64,000 bases of DNA from Tanytarsus gracilentus (Eukaryota; Arthropoda; Insecta; Diptera; Chironomidae). Under the pieces are notes generated by a model. That model saw only the letters and a program-made list of their open reading frames with translations. It did not search any database and was not told where the DNA came from. The DNA lies in assembly GCA_038502055.1 (NCBI GenBank), contig JAXRKN010000041.1, positions 1,203,001 through 1,267,000 of the forward strand, given 5' to 3'. This document shows, one piece after another, positions 25,675-38,142 of this stretch (positions within the stretch are counted from its first letter, which is position 1; each line of letters opens with the position of its first letter). Both the position numbers and the translations under genes were made by a program.

Positions 25675-26996
25675 GCTAAAAAATCTTTAGTTATCAGATG
25701 ATTTTTAATCACACCGGCGGCCACGAAACTAATTTGATATTTTTTTTATTTTAGTTGCGCGGGCAGCCTTGAGAAACCCGAACCATAGTCGCCGCTCTTT
25801 TAAGAGTATACTTAACGAAGAAAAGGCTCTACTTTAAATAGCAAAAGCACTGGATGAGTAACAAAGAGAAGAATTGATGATGAAAACTATTTAAGCCGCA
25901 CGCATCTATGCGGATTTCCTCACCCGAAACAAATTTTTCAATTTTTTTCTTTATTATTTCTTAATAACCATCACCATACAATTGGAACAGCTGTGGTGAT
26001 GATGACGACATGGGATAGCAAATTATTTGTACGTCTCGATCACGAGCAAAAAAAATCTCGTTGAGGTCAATGTCGAAGAATTTTTCAGATTTTTTTGCTG
26101 TATCCATCTCTACTGGAATTCACATCAAAACGACCTTGAACTTAATTACTTAATTAAAAATCTTGGTTAATTAATCTTCTTTTTATTGGATTTTTATTGA
26201 AATTTTTTATGTGAAATTCTTTCGGGTTATACAATTTTTATTATTAGCATTAAGTACAGTGTAGCCTGAGGTCGTTTGAATCATTTTATTTTATTTAATT
26301 TTAATGTTATTTAAGGGGCGAATTTTTTAAGTCATACTTTAACTAATTATACAGAATAATTATAGACTTTTTTAAAAATTGAAAAAAATTTAGAATAAAA
26401 TTCATTTTTTGTATTTTATTTTAATTTTTTAACACTTATATCTGTTGTTAAACTTACAAACTAACCCCTTCTAAAGTTTTATTTAATCTAGATGCAATTG
26501 AAATTAAAAAAAGTTAGTTTACAATAAATTAAAGATTTTTTCAATATAATTTTAGTCATTTCCACTTTAATGCTTTAAGTAAATTTTCAATTTTTTTTTG
26601 CCTATAAATAATAATGAATTAATTATGTGAGCTAAATATTTATATTGATCATGAATTAATTTTATATTTTTTTCACTTCATCTATGAGCGTTGGGGTTGT
26701 GAAAATTTATCACCAATCGTTTCCCTAAATATTTTTTGCTTCACAACCAAGGCAAGAATGTTTAAACGAAGGGATGGACACTATTTTTAATTAATTTTAC
26801 ATTCTTAGTATATATACATATAAGCTTATATTCTCTTATATACTAAAACTATAATATTAATTGTCTCATCCCTCGCAATAATAATTCTTACATTAAATCA
26901 CTTAAGTTTACTCACTTTATTGATCTCTTTCTCAAACTCAGGTTACACTGTTAAAATGCTAATATGCTCATAATTTCATAACTTCATGTATAATTA
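25675..26996. other. Non-coding DNA, 3' flank of paralogue 2
   Basis: AT-rich. It probably holds the 3' UTR of the minus-strand gene starting at 28447. No coding exon seen. Confidence 0.5.
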
Positions 26997-28447
26997 TCAT
27001 CTCGGCATTTTCTGATTCCGCATATCCATTAATAGCAGCATGATAGAAATAACAATTACAAAAATGGTTGTCATACTCGCTATTAGTATTGTAATTGTGT
27101 GAGTTCGCCTACAAATTGCCTTTTTCGATCGCCTATTCAGTCTTTTATCGGAGTCATTGAAAGAAATTACTGCGAGTGTTGCGGTGCACATGTGAGGAAG
27201 ATAAAAATGAGGGGAATAGAGAAGAATTTTTAATTAGCGAATCTAGCGATAAAGATGTTGCTAGTGTCTTAATTTGAACAATTTTGCGGACATGAGCGCA
27301 TGATGATTATAGCTCGTTAGCTTTTTTCAAGGGATGGATAGTGATTATAATTAAAAATTAACATTTCCATCCCGTGAGAGAGTTTTAAAATTTAAGCAAG
27401 TTTAACGATGAATTTTTCATTTTTAGTTCAAAATAAAATTAAACTTTTATAAACTTAAACTCATCTTACCCGTAAAATTAGTGGTTGTAGTTGAGCTCGT
27501 AGTGGACATTTGATCGTCTTCTTTAACTTGACGCATTAACGCATCATTATTCTTATCATCGCCGCCGCCAACATCATTTGCGTTTAGGGTCGTAACACTT
27601 TTGATATTTTGCAGCATTTTCCAGCGATGATCGTAAATTGGTTGGCGCTTGGACTCTTGATTGAGGAAGTGATTGTTGCTGAGATAGTAGTTGGATTTCA
27701 AAATGATATTAGGATTCTCATCAGCAGCTAACGGAATTTCACGCTCATGATGTGGTTGAGTTCGATTAAAGTTCTCCAAATTTTTCACGCTCAACAGCAA
27801 TGAATTGACGCTCTATGTGATTAATAGTTTAATTATTATTTTGTGATGCATGTGATTGGAGTTTAAAATTAACAAATTTAATTAAAAATAGTTGAATTCA
27901 TCAACCTTTAAAATCTTTAAGTCATGCTTAAAATTTTCCGCCAATGTCAAAGATTAAATTTTCAGAGGAAGACAGTGAGGTCGTAAACAGTCAGCCGAAA
28001 GAGAAATCACCAATCTATCTTGCGCAAAAAAATTAAATTAAAGCTTACATAATTGCTTTGATTACTTCCACCCGAGTTTGACAATGATGATGATGTCGAT
28101 GATAGACTGTGCAATGATGACGGTTTGGGTGCTTTGTGATACAGCTCTTGTCGAGTCGATACATTTTTATGACTGCGTGAAATTTGATTGCCTTCAAAAG
28201 GCAATTTTTGTTTGTTATTTGATGTGCGATAAATTCCTTCTGTCTCACTTTCACCACCGCCATTCAAAAAGCCTTTGCTAGACGGTGAATATTCACGTGA
28301 TCGACGAATTAAAGAACCTTTGCTGGTCGATGCATTCGAGGAGGAACTGCTCGTTAGACTCGGACGTGGAATGTGCAGTCGAGGGATTTGTGGAATTTTA
28401 TCTTCACTTTTTTTTCTCTCGGTATTGCTTTGGGGTTGTTGATCCAT
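26997..28447 (-). CDS. Orphan protein with C-terminal membrane segment, paralogue 2
   Basis: Three minus-strand exons, 28447-28049, 27812-27470 and 27169-26997, encode 304 aa. The structure matches paralogue 1 (11279-12506) exon for exon: ATG just after a 3' splice site, exon 1 ending in phase 0 after SNQSNY, exon 2 ending in phase 1 after NFT. Shared blocks are EDKIPQIPRLHIPR, LTSSSSSNASTSK, GGGESETEGIY, KAPKPSSLHSLSSTSSS, LLSVKNLENFN, NIKS, NFT, the hydrophobic segment after ICRR, and the C-terminus QKMPR. It is longer than paralogue 1 through inserts in the exon 1 and exon 2 linkers. The conserved ends and diverged middles suggest both copies are under selection. Not a family I can name; membrane topology is inference. 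Confidence 0.86.
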
Positions 28448-30123
28448 TTCTGGAATATAAAAAAGGTAATGATGGCGCCATAACAGTAAATCCCTTTTTC
28501 TTATATTGAAAACCTGTTCTCGAAGGATCTTTTTCATGCTCACAACAACGCTTGTCTTTTCGTTGCTATTTATAGAATACAAAAATTGTTTACATCTTAA
28601 AGTAGAAAACAACAGAGAATTCAATCTGAATCATCTCCTCTAGGTTTTAACGCAAAAAATTCTCGGTAAAGAATTCAAGGATTAAATTATATGGTGATCG
28701 TTTAAAGTCGCATATATATGCAACATGTCATAGAAGAATTATTTATGCACTATATACATGTTCGCGTTCGATCTGCAAGACGATTAAGAAAACAGACAAG
28801 GGAAGGGAACCTTGAAAACTTATATATTTTAACCCTTTTGAAGGCAATCAAGTAACTCAGGAAATAACAAAATTACTATTAACACTCTTTTCGGTAGCTA
28901 TATTAGACAAAATGGAATTGCAATATGGTTTTTTTATGCTTCCGATGAGTTATAAAATATTTTTAATCACGAATGAAATTAAAAATATTTTTTAACTCAG
29001 ACGCAACGAAAGAACATAACACGGAACTAGGTGTTGACAATAAACTTTTGCATCACTTAGATTTTGTTGGAAAAATTTGGTTGTTGTTCAAAACAAAAAA
29101 ATTCCTTTTGTATTTTTTAATATGATTCATTTTGGTTGATTTGAGAGGTCGAAGTTATTAACATGATCACATCGAGTATTGTCATAATTTTTAAATCCAC
29201 TTCTTCACGCAATGACCTTTCTTTTTTAAAGACAAAAATTATTAAGACCCTGAATTTTTAATCCTTATAAAAAACTTGTCATTACCGTCTTCCCTTAAAT
29301 AGCCCTTTTTTATATTGACATAATATTCTGATTAAAGTGTAAATCTCTGCTTTTATGGCGATAATTACTGTAATTAATTCATTCGCTCGATCATCATTTT
29401 AATATCGGACACTCGAGGTGAAACAGTATAGAATTAAACAGTGACATTCAATTTTCAAACCTTAAACTTCTCACCGCGCTATTGTGTAACATGATTCTCA
29501 ATTAAGGTAATTTACTTCTCGACACCCTATCAAGTTTCAAGTTGCCCGTTGTTGGATTTGTGATCGAGAAAACAAGAGAAACAGCGTGAAGAAAACAAAA
29601 CTGACCTTTGACAACGAAATAAGTCAGCGGTGTTATTTAGGTCAATGGTTCATCTAACAACAGAAAAAACCTGCACGATGTCGCTAGAGAAAAAGTCATG
29701 TACAATCGAAAGGGCTTTTAATATATGCAAAGACAATTTTAATATAAATTTAAAGCTACGTTGATTTTTTTGGGAATTCCGAAAACATCATAATTGTGAG
29801 TGGTTGAATTTCATGCATGCGCATGTAATCTTTTAATACCGTGTGACTTAACGATCATCACAATATGCATCTTTTTTTATTGATTACACCTTTTCATAAT
29901 ATTCGCAAACTTTCACTCTTCCGATCGCCTCATCTTAGAAAACTATAAACTGTACAAAATATTTCTGCTTAACATGGTGATCCCCCTCTCTCTATCTCAC
30001 ATTAAAAGTTGACAATAAACATTTGCCTAAGTAATAAGTAATAGTTGATGCTGTCACTTTTGTGTACATTAAGCAATTGCATAATTGATGTAAAAAATGT
30101 GGCACGAGAGAATTATTATTTAA
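28448..30123. other. Upstream flank of paralogue 2
   Basis: Probable 5' UTR exon(s) and promoter of paralogue 2. The transcript enters the coding exon through a 3' splice site (TTCCAG then AA-ATG). It contains the conserved block at 29597-29654. Nothing else recognised. Confidence 0.5.
29597..29654. promoter_or_regulatory. Conserved non-coding block upstream of paralogue 2
   Basis: ACTGACCTTTG and GGTCAATGGTTCATC again, with the same 29-bp spacing as upstream of paralogue 1, here about 1.15 kb from the ATG. Shared blocks between otherwise diverged flanks argue for a retained regulatory or transcribed element. Confidence 0.6.
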
Positions 30124-30304
30124 AAAAAGCGCAAATAACAATGATAATTTAGCTCTGCGTTTAGTCAGTGTATTCCCTTGAATATATCACGAAAATAATA
30201 AATAATATAAAACTTCAATAAAATCAAAAACATTTTTAAAATTAAAGGTAATAAAGAAAAAAATTATTTTTAATATTCGGAAGAAAACATTAAAATCTCT
30301 TTAT
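30124..30304. repeat. 181-bp direct repeat, left copy
   Basis: Starts AAAAAGCGCAAATAACAATG and ends at TCTTTAT. About four substitutions against the copy at 31128-31308. The pair flanks dispersed-repeat copy 4. Confidence 0.9.
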
Positions 30305-31003
30305 GCCCTTGGGCACAGAAAAGGAAAAATAAAGGAAGTTTGTGGAACTTGGTGGAATCTTGCGGAACTTTTAGGAATGAATGCCTTGACGGAAATTGAA
30401 GGCCTTTTATGGACGTGAAGACTTTCAAGGGAATTTTGAGCACTTTACCGGAAATTTACGGATGTTGAGAAAACTCAATTCCGTGGATTTTTGAAAGATA
30501 AATTGATTGCTTGAAAAGAGAGAAAATTTTTGCATTTCTTTTCCAAAATTTTTATGGAAATATTTAATTTTTGGGAAAGAAGGCTTAGAGAAATCGAATT
30601 TTAGAGAAGTTGGATTTTCCATTATGTTCCATAAATTTCCATCATGTTCCAAATGAGGTGTTTCATTTTCCATCATGTTCCATTTTTTTCCCTTCCATCA
30701 TGTTCCTTTAATTTTTTAACGTTTATTTTCCATTATGTTCCATTTTCCTTGACCATGTTCCACTAGCAACCAATTCCTGGTCACAAATTCCTTCGAGTTC
30801 AACGATACCCATGAAACCATATAAGTGCTTAATTTTGTTATGCAAAAATAATTTAATGGACATTATGGCTGTCCGTGGCACGACCTATGGTCATGACCCA
30901 AAAAATTCCTAAAATGGGCTGAACTAGAGCCACAGAGCTACCATTTGGCGACAACCCGAATGTTCTCTTGGAGCTGGTCCAGAGTGGGCCGAGATCTCGA
31001 TGG

Positions 31004-31062
<59 letters not shown>

Positions 31063-31127
31063 CGGATTTCAGACGACAGACGGAAATGCGAGCATATAAG
31101 CGTTACCACACTAGTGTGGGTTACGCT
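30305..31127 (-). repeat. Dispersed hairpin-ended repeat, copy 4
   Basis: Reverse orientation. Its right side has the GCATATAAGCGTTACCACAC segment and GGGTTACGCT; its interior has GAGATCTCGATGGA, CGACCTATGGTCATGACCC, TGGACATTATGGCTGTC and AACGATACCCATGA, which align with copy 1 and show its pre-insertion site. Many ATGTTCC-type units fill the left half. The left end carries the palindrome GCCCTTGGGC in the position of ACCCACGAGTGGGT in copies 1-2. An interior poly-T run of about 50 (31011-31062) is likely a length-unstable tract. Confidence 0.82.
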
Positions 31128-31308
31128 AAAAAGCGCAAATAACAATGATAATATAGCTATGCGTTTAGTCAGTGTATTCCCTTGAATATATCACGAAAAT
31201 AATAAATATTATAAAACTTCAATAAAATCAAAAACATTTTTAAAATTAAAGGTAATAAAGAAAAAAATTATTTTTAATATTCGGAAGAAAACATTAAAAT
31301 ATCTTTAT
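31128..31308. repeat. 181-bp direct repeat, right copy
   Basis: Near-identical to 30124-30304 in the same orientation. Its start overlaps the CTAAAAAGCG junction at the end of repeat copy 4. Confidence 0.9.
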
Positions 31309-34300
31309 AGTAGCAAAAAAAAATTAAACTGTGGGAAATGGTCTGAGAAAGAAACTGTGTCAATTGTTACTTTTTTTGCTCCATAATGCTCATAACTTTA
31401 TTACTTTTATACACACCACCACATTATAAAGCTACCTCGAAAGGTCCATTGTAACTTTTACAGCATATAGATGTTTCGGGTGATTTATGGGATGGATAAG
31501 TTAAAGCGTTTGAAATTTGCGATAATTTAATTTTTTTTTGCATGCACTCGACATTAAAACAGCACAATGATCTCATAAAATATCGAGTACAAAATTTAAT
31601 TTGTGTTTTAAGCGACTCTCATTAGGTCACAAAATATATTTTGCTATTTTGCAATGTGCGGGCTTGTCGGTTGCCATGCGGGACTGGTGAACGATATTAT
31701 CGTAATTTTTTTGTAAAAGTGTAACGTTTAACTTAGTGCCAATCATTAACAATGAACTTTAAATTCTTTTTAAAAAATATATAGAAATATTTCAAAATGT
31801 TTTTGTGTAAAATTTCTTAACGCAATATCGACTCTCATGCTGTGTAACTAAGCTCTCGAATGAAATCAGTTTACTAATTACTAAAAATTAAAAATTCTCT
31901 CGCCGTTAATTAATTGTGAAATTTTGACGCCACACTGCCGCCGCTAAAGTGTGATCTACCCCGCATCCGACCTTGAAAATCATTATTATTTTTATGTATT
32001 TTCAAACATGCTGTTAAACGATTAGCATCACCGCGATGATTAAATTCATGGGAAATTTTTTGCCTCATGTCTAAACACACAAAAATTTGTGTCATGATCT
32101 CTCACGAGACGCATCGAGAGGCGGCAAAATTATGATCAAATACACACGGCAGATAATATTTTATCAATCAAAAAAAAATTCACGATCAACCAATGTCATT
32201 GGAGGTTGGTGAGCTCGAAAAGTTACATCGATAAATGTCAATATAGTCGCTGCAGAGGGACAAAGTCATTTCGCGGGCGAATCACAAAAATTTATTGCAA
32301 AATTTCTTTTAGCTTAAAATGTATTTTTAATGGCTTCACTTATAAGAGTTTGCAATGTGTCGCTTTTTAGCTCTTTATTGCTCTTTTTTTGTGTCTTCAG
32401 TTTTGTTAGTACTCGTGTGTGTGTATTCTCATCTTTTTTTGCACGACGAAAAAAATTAAACGAGATTGAGGTGACTTCTCTAAGTAAATATAAGATGCTA
32501 CAGTGAAGCATGGTGAATAATGACACTTGAATGAATTTAATATAAAAATATTTCAAGCTTAAAATTCCTTTGTTAACATTTATTTTTATCTCACCGCATG
32601 ATTGATTTCATCGCAAATAATTTTTCATCCCTTTTAAGCTATTTAGAGGCTATTGAAGCATCTCGTGTTTTTTTGTGTGATCTTTGTAATAAGAAGACTC
32701 TCTGCGATTGAATGTGAATAATTTACGAGTTTACATCATCATGTCGACTTGCGTCCCGGATCTCCAAGCCCCCTTCTTTTTTATTCTCGACGATCGCTTT
32801 ATTCTTTTCTTTTTTTTGAGATCAGAGCGAAAATTAATTACAACTCGTTTTATATTAGGTCCGCAAACGCGAAAGAATACTCCATTAAGTGACGATGACT
32901 CGAATGAGTTTCACTCTGAGAGAATGATGATGATCGTGAAATTCAATAACCTCTAGGAACTAATCCAAATGATTTTTTCTCACAATTGTGAAACTACCGG
33001 ATGGCTCACGACTATTTTTTTCGAGAAACGAAGAAAGTGCCATTGCATCTTTTGTTCTTGCTCTTCTCAAGAAAGTGAAAGTTAATAAAAAAATTCACAG
33101 CATAAACTTTATTTATGGAAAAAATGTATTTTGGGCTGTGAAGCTCATAAATTAAATATAGAACTTTTAAAAAAATTCATTTTAAACCTTGAAAATTCTA
33201 AAATGTATTTTTTAAAACATCAATCTTATTTTTATATCAGAAAAAAATATTCACCGGGTATTACGAGAATTATGCAATATGAAATTTTTCTTCTCAGCTT
33301 CTACACCTCGGATATGAATCGTGAACGTGACTAGAAATCTGCTTTTTATTACAGGTTACTGCCTTTTTATCTCAAATTTCATCTCACTTGCTTTCAACAA
33401 TGTACGTAAAAGATGATCTTTCCAAAAAAGAAACCGACAACATTTTCTTAAGAATATTTTTTCCACGCGCGGGTGTCATAAAAAAATTTAAATTTTGCGT
33501 GGGATCGATCGGATGATCTGATTCTAGTGTAATTTTGGTGATGATTTTTTAAAAATACCGTAATTATCCAAATTTAGCAAAACACAATCAATTACTTGAA
33601 GAAGATTAAATTAATCATTAAGAGCGTTAACTTTTTGGTTGAAACATTAAGTTTTTCTTTTTTGGAGTTTTCATATAATTTTAAGCTTAAAACTTTTCAT
33701 CACATATTAAATTTTAATATATTTCCTTAAAATATTTATTTTTCCCATAATAATTCACAGTCAAGTGGAAATGCAATTTAAGTGAAAAAATATACCTCGA
33801 GAGCACTTCCGAAAGCAATGAAAAGTTAAGCTGAGGACAAAAGGCACTTTCGATTTTTTTAAGTATTTTCGTCGCCACTGTCATCATTCTTGATGCAACC
33901 GATAAAAAACAGGTTTTGCAAAATTAAAATTTTCTGGAGCGATTTACACACCTCGGGAGCTTCTCACACACTCAGCATGCGATTATGTAATGCAATCCAC
34001 AATTATCGTCTGATATTAAGTCAAGTCACTCAAAAAGATATCAATTAAGCTTTTTTTGCACTAAATTTATTTCTTTTTATCGCCACTGATCTGGTTGAGC
34101 TTGCTTTATGACACATTAACTATATTTCTTTTTTTCTATTTTGACACGCTTAAAAAATATTTTTTTTTCACTATACACAAAAATAATTAATAACACTTCA
34201 TTAATTTATTGTTATGAACACTAAATATGCCTGATATATATTTTATATGTGGCGTGCAAAAAAACATAAAATAAATTAAAAAATAAACTAAAAGTGAGTA

Positions 34301-37300
34301 TCAGACACACTCCTCGAGAGTACTTCACGAAGGCTGTGCTAAACAACAACTGAAACAACCATGTGTTGCTTGTGGCATTTTTTCTTCTCTTTTGCTGCTG
34401 CTGTTTTGTTGAGCAGGTAATGGAAGTTGGAGAGTCGAAAAAAGAATAAATCGTAAGCTGAGAGAAAAATTCGTCTCTCAACTTCCAGTTTAGAGTATTT
34501 TCCTCCTCATCGATGCCGATATGGAGTTGCTACGCTATACGTGAGTCATTACTCGTAATTGCCTCCGCAATGGAATGAGGGAAAAAATTCTAAGGTTGCA
34601 GAATTTTTATTAATAGATGCAACAGCTGTTGCAAAATCTCCACGTTAGTGAATAAATGTGAGCTTAAACCGGATCATAAAAAAATTAAATTTGCTGAATT
34701 TAATTAAGAAAAAAAATTTATTTTATTATTGAGGTCTTTGTTAAATGATCGAGGTGATTATTAAATTATAAATTTTTATCTCTCTCATAATTTCAATTTT
34801 ACAAAAAGATAAAAAGTTTCAACTTCCCTTTTTTGCGGCCACCAATTTGATTTATCTTCGCCGATCTGATAGTGACGAGAGACCGACAAACTTCGCTACA
34901 GACATGACACGATCAAAAGCGATGGCATTACATCATCGTTTTATTTACAAGCTCTGTGCGTACTTTACATCCATGGAAATAGCGGTGGTGTCTCGATGTC
35001 AGTAAGTCAAGTGCATGTGCGAGCACAAGTTTAATTGAAATGTGAGAAAAAATCTCATCACAATTTTTTTTCTTTTCTCTTTGTTACTTTGGAGGCTTCG
35101 TGGCTCGATGAGCGCCGCACTTATGATTTTTATAATTTTTAATTTAACTTGATGATGAAAGCATGCATATACCATGATGAACTGTAAGGTCTCATTACTC
35201 TCCTCGTAGCTTAAACGCTTTTATTAGTGATGTTTTTATGGAATGTTGCAAATATGATGCAAGACGAATTAGTTGGATGAAGATGCATAAGAGAGGAAAA
35301 TTAATAAAAGACGAAGAAAGCGACGTCAAGGTGGAGACTCTTGAAAATGAAATTTATAAAAAATGGTTAAATCTTTAAATGAATTAAACTTTCTAAATTA
35401 GTTTCTACTCCTTGAATGAGCAACAAAGTAGTGTGAATTGATTGATTAAATTTCCATTAATTATTCCCTTTTGATTAAATTTCTTCTTCTTGATTTTATT
35501 TACATACAATAGTTATTAAAGACGGCTACTTCTGAGGCATTCCATCCTCATTCTTCATCTTCTTTTGCAAAAATTCAAGGTTAAAAAAATATAGAAGAAC
35601 GAATTGAGCAACATCACATTTATGAGCTAAAAATTAGATGAGCAATATTTCCATAAAAGTCATTTTTCATAGTATAACTAATGGCAGTGAAAAAAAATAT
35701 AAATGCAGAAGTAAAAATAACCGAACAATCATTTAGTGCATGAACTTGCGTTTCTTGAAATTCTCATTTCAACTCGAGTGAATTATGTAGTTATGTAGCG
35801 TCGACAAGTGATTGAGTGAATGAATTAATGATTGACCACTACCTTACACTCCTTCAAATTAAATTATGCATTTGTTGTGTTATTTCTCTTACCATGAGCG
35901 ACAAATGATGTTATATTAGGAAAAATCTCTCACTAGACGGTTCCGTGAGCAAGCAATTAATGACCACCGCCACACAAAACTGTTTTTAATATTTGCTTAG
36001 GCATGACCCAATACACAATTTTTTAGTTGAAATATATGTTGCACTTTACAAAATGTTTTCTGTCTAAAGCGGTAATTGAAATATTTTTGATTTTGAGTTA
36101 GGTGCAATGGGAGTGAGTGATCGGAATGGAGGGAGGACAAAAATATTTGAATATTTTCGAACTTTAAATTGTAAAGAACGCAGAAATATAAATATAAAAA
36201 ATAAAATTTTAATTCACTCGATCTCATTGAATTTCTGTCGCTCCCCGTCACATATGCGAATTCTTTTAGCTTGTCATTAATAAAAAATTGCATACACGCG
36301 GAATTTTTTTGCTGTTTGTACTCAAGCAAAAATCACGAAAGGGAACCTTAAAATAGCTATTTACAATTGGCCAATGAAAAGAAAAATTAAGCGCAAATCA
36401 ATATTTGCGAGCAAATTCGGTTAGCACGCGGAAGCTTTAAATTCTCTCATCAAATGGAGCTTGAGAATTTATTTGCAGAACCACTTTTATGAGTTCGTGC
36501 TGTACGCGGTTATTTATCGAGAGAGATATGATTAATTCCTTCTGGGTTTTTGTGTGTGCCTGTCTTTATTTCTGAGTCATTGACTCGCTCAATTTGGTGC
36601 TGACTAAATTTTTTTATGCTTTGTGTATGTAAGCAATCAAACAAAATATTACTTTTTGCAAAAAAATTAAAAACCGCAATATTGTGACTTGTTTATTCGT
36701 ACACACACACACACCCAATAAAAATTTGTTGTAATTTTAGTTTTTAACAATTTTTTCCCCATTCACAATTTTTTCCTTTCTCGCGTGCAAATCTTGTCAC
36801 TTGTGTAATAAAATTGTACCTCGTGTAATTTTACTTTGAAACTTGCTACAGCAGTCGTATGCAAACGATGTTTTGAAGACGATGACATAGTGACATAATT
36901 TAATTTTCACGCTCACACTTGATGTTTTGAAATTAATTAAGATATATCTTTCTTCTGCTGTCAATTTTTTTCTCAATTTATAAAAATTAGTCATCGAAAT
37001 TGGTTTAAAAAAATTTACACGTTCTTGCGCTTGATTTTAACATTGAATGTAAATTTTTTTCGAATGAGTTTTAAGTAAAATTCGCGTTTTCGTTCTCCAT
37101 TTTTTTCAATATGAATATTTTTTGATAATCGAAGTTTGATTGACTTTGTAGTTTTTTGAGGGTATAAACAAAACTTCCACATAGGATCTTCTGTAAAATT
37201 TGTTAAAATGTTAATAAACCTCCCAGTTATGCGAGCGAGGGATAAAGGTTTATCTGTTCAAAGTCAGTAGTTGGAACTGTGTACGACACGTTCGTCCTGT

Positions 37301-38142
37301 GCGCCCTATTATGTAGCTGATGTTCTTGTTTGATAGATTCTTCTTACTAAGTTTCTGTTGAGTCCAATTTCTCGTATCATTCTATGTATTCAAAAGATGA
37401 AATATTTAAATGCTGGCGCCATTTAATTAGAAAAAAATTTGTATTAAAAAATATTTAAATAAACAAATATTTGCAATTATTTAAAAAAATTGTGTAGTTA
37501 GACTTGTTAAAAAGTAATTAAGGATGATTAATAATTACAATTCTGTTTATTTACTAGTGTTCATTTACTAAGCGTGCTGACATAACTCTAAAAATTGAAC
37601 CTAATTGAGATAAATCCTCACGTGTGTCAGAGAAAAAAAATTAATGATTTATTTTCCATTTTATTACATTTCAAAAGCATCATTTGATTGACAAAAGAGG
37701 AAATGAAAAGTTTACGGATTTTTATCTAAGCTGTAAATAATCTAATTATATGCATCTTATTTAGCTAACGATTTTTATATAAAAAAATTCACTTTTAATT
37801 TTTTTGGACTAGAAATTTAAGTTCAGTGTATCAAAGTTTTGTGTTAAAAATCGAAACTAACATTTTTATTTGTACCTAATTACGCATAAGGATAAAAAAT
37901 TTTAAATTCTCACTAATCTCTGCCCCTTGCAAAATCTTTTCAGAATGTCTCGTGTCAGTAATAACAACAAATTAATTGTAGACTTTTGATACAGATAGTT
38001 AACAATTGTAATTAATATGTTGTACTGTGTTTTTTAACACCACATAAAATTCTCCTTTAAAGTAATAAATTCAAAAATGAAGTATTGAGTGTGTTCATGT
38101 GTAATTTATAGCTATCTAGTTAGAGATATGGATAGTTTTTGT
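31309..38142. other. Gene-free AT-rich stretch
   Basis: Nearly 7 kb without a supported exon, only short AT-driven open frames. A short AC tract lies near 36.70 kb. The right end probably carries the 3' UTR of the calcium channel subunit gene. Confidence 0.55.

Noticed and set aside
26935..26990. Possible fifth copy of the dispersed repeat (ATGCTCATAATT after GGTTACACTG)
   Set aside because: Only a short degenerate match without the CCGTCTGT tract or the right end.
30924..31185. Open frames with poly-Lys or poly-Phe
   Set aside because: They run through the long poly-T tract inside repeat copy 4.
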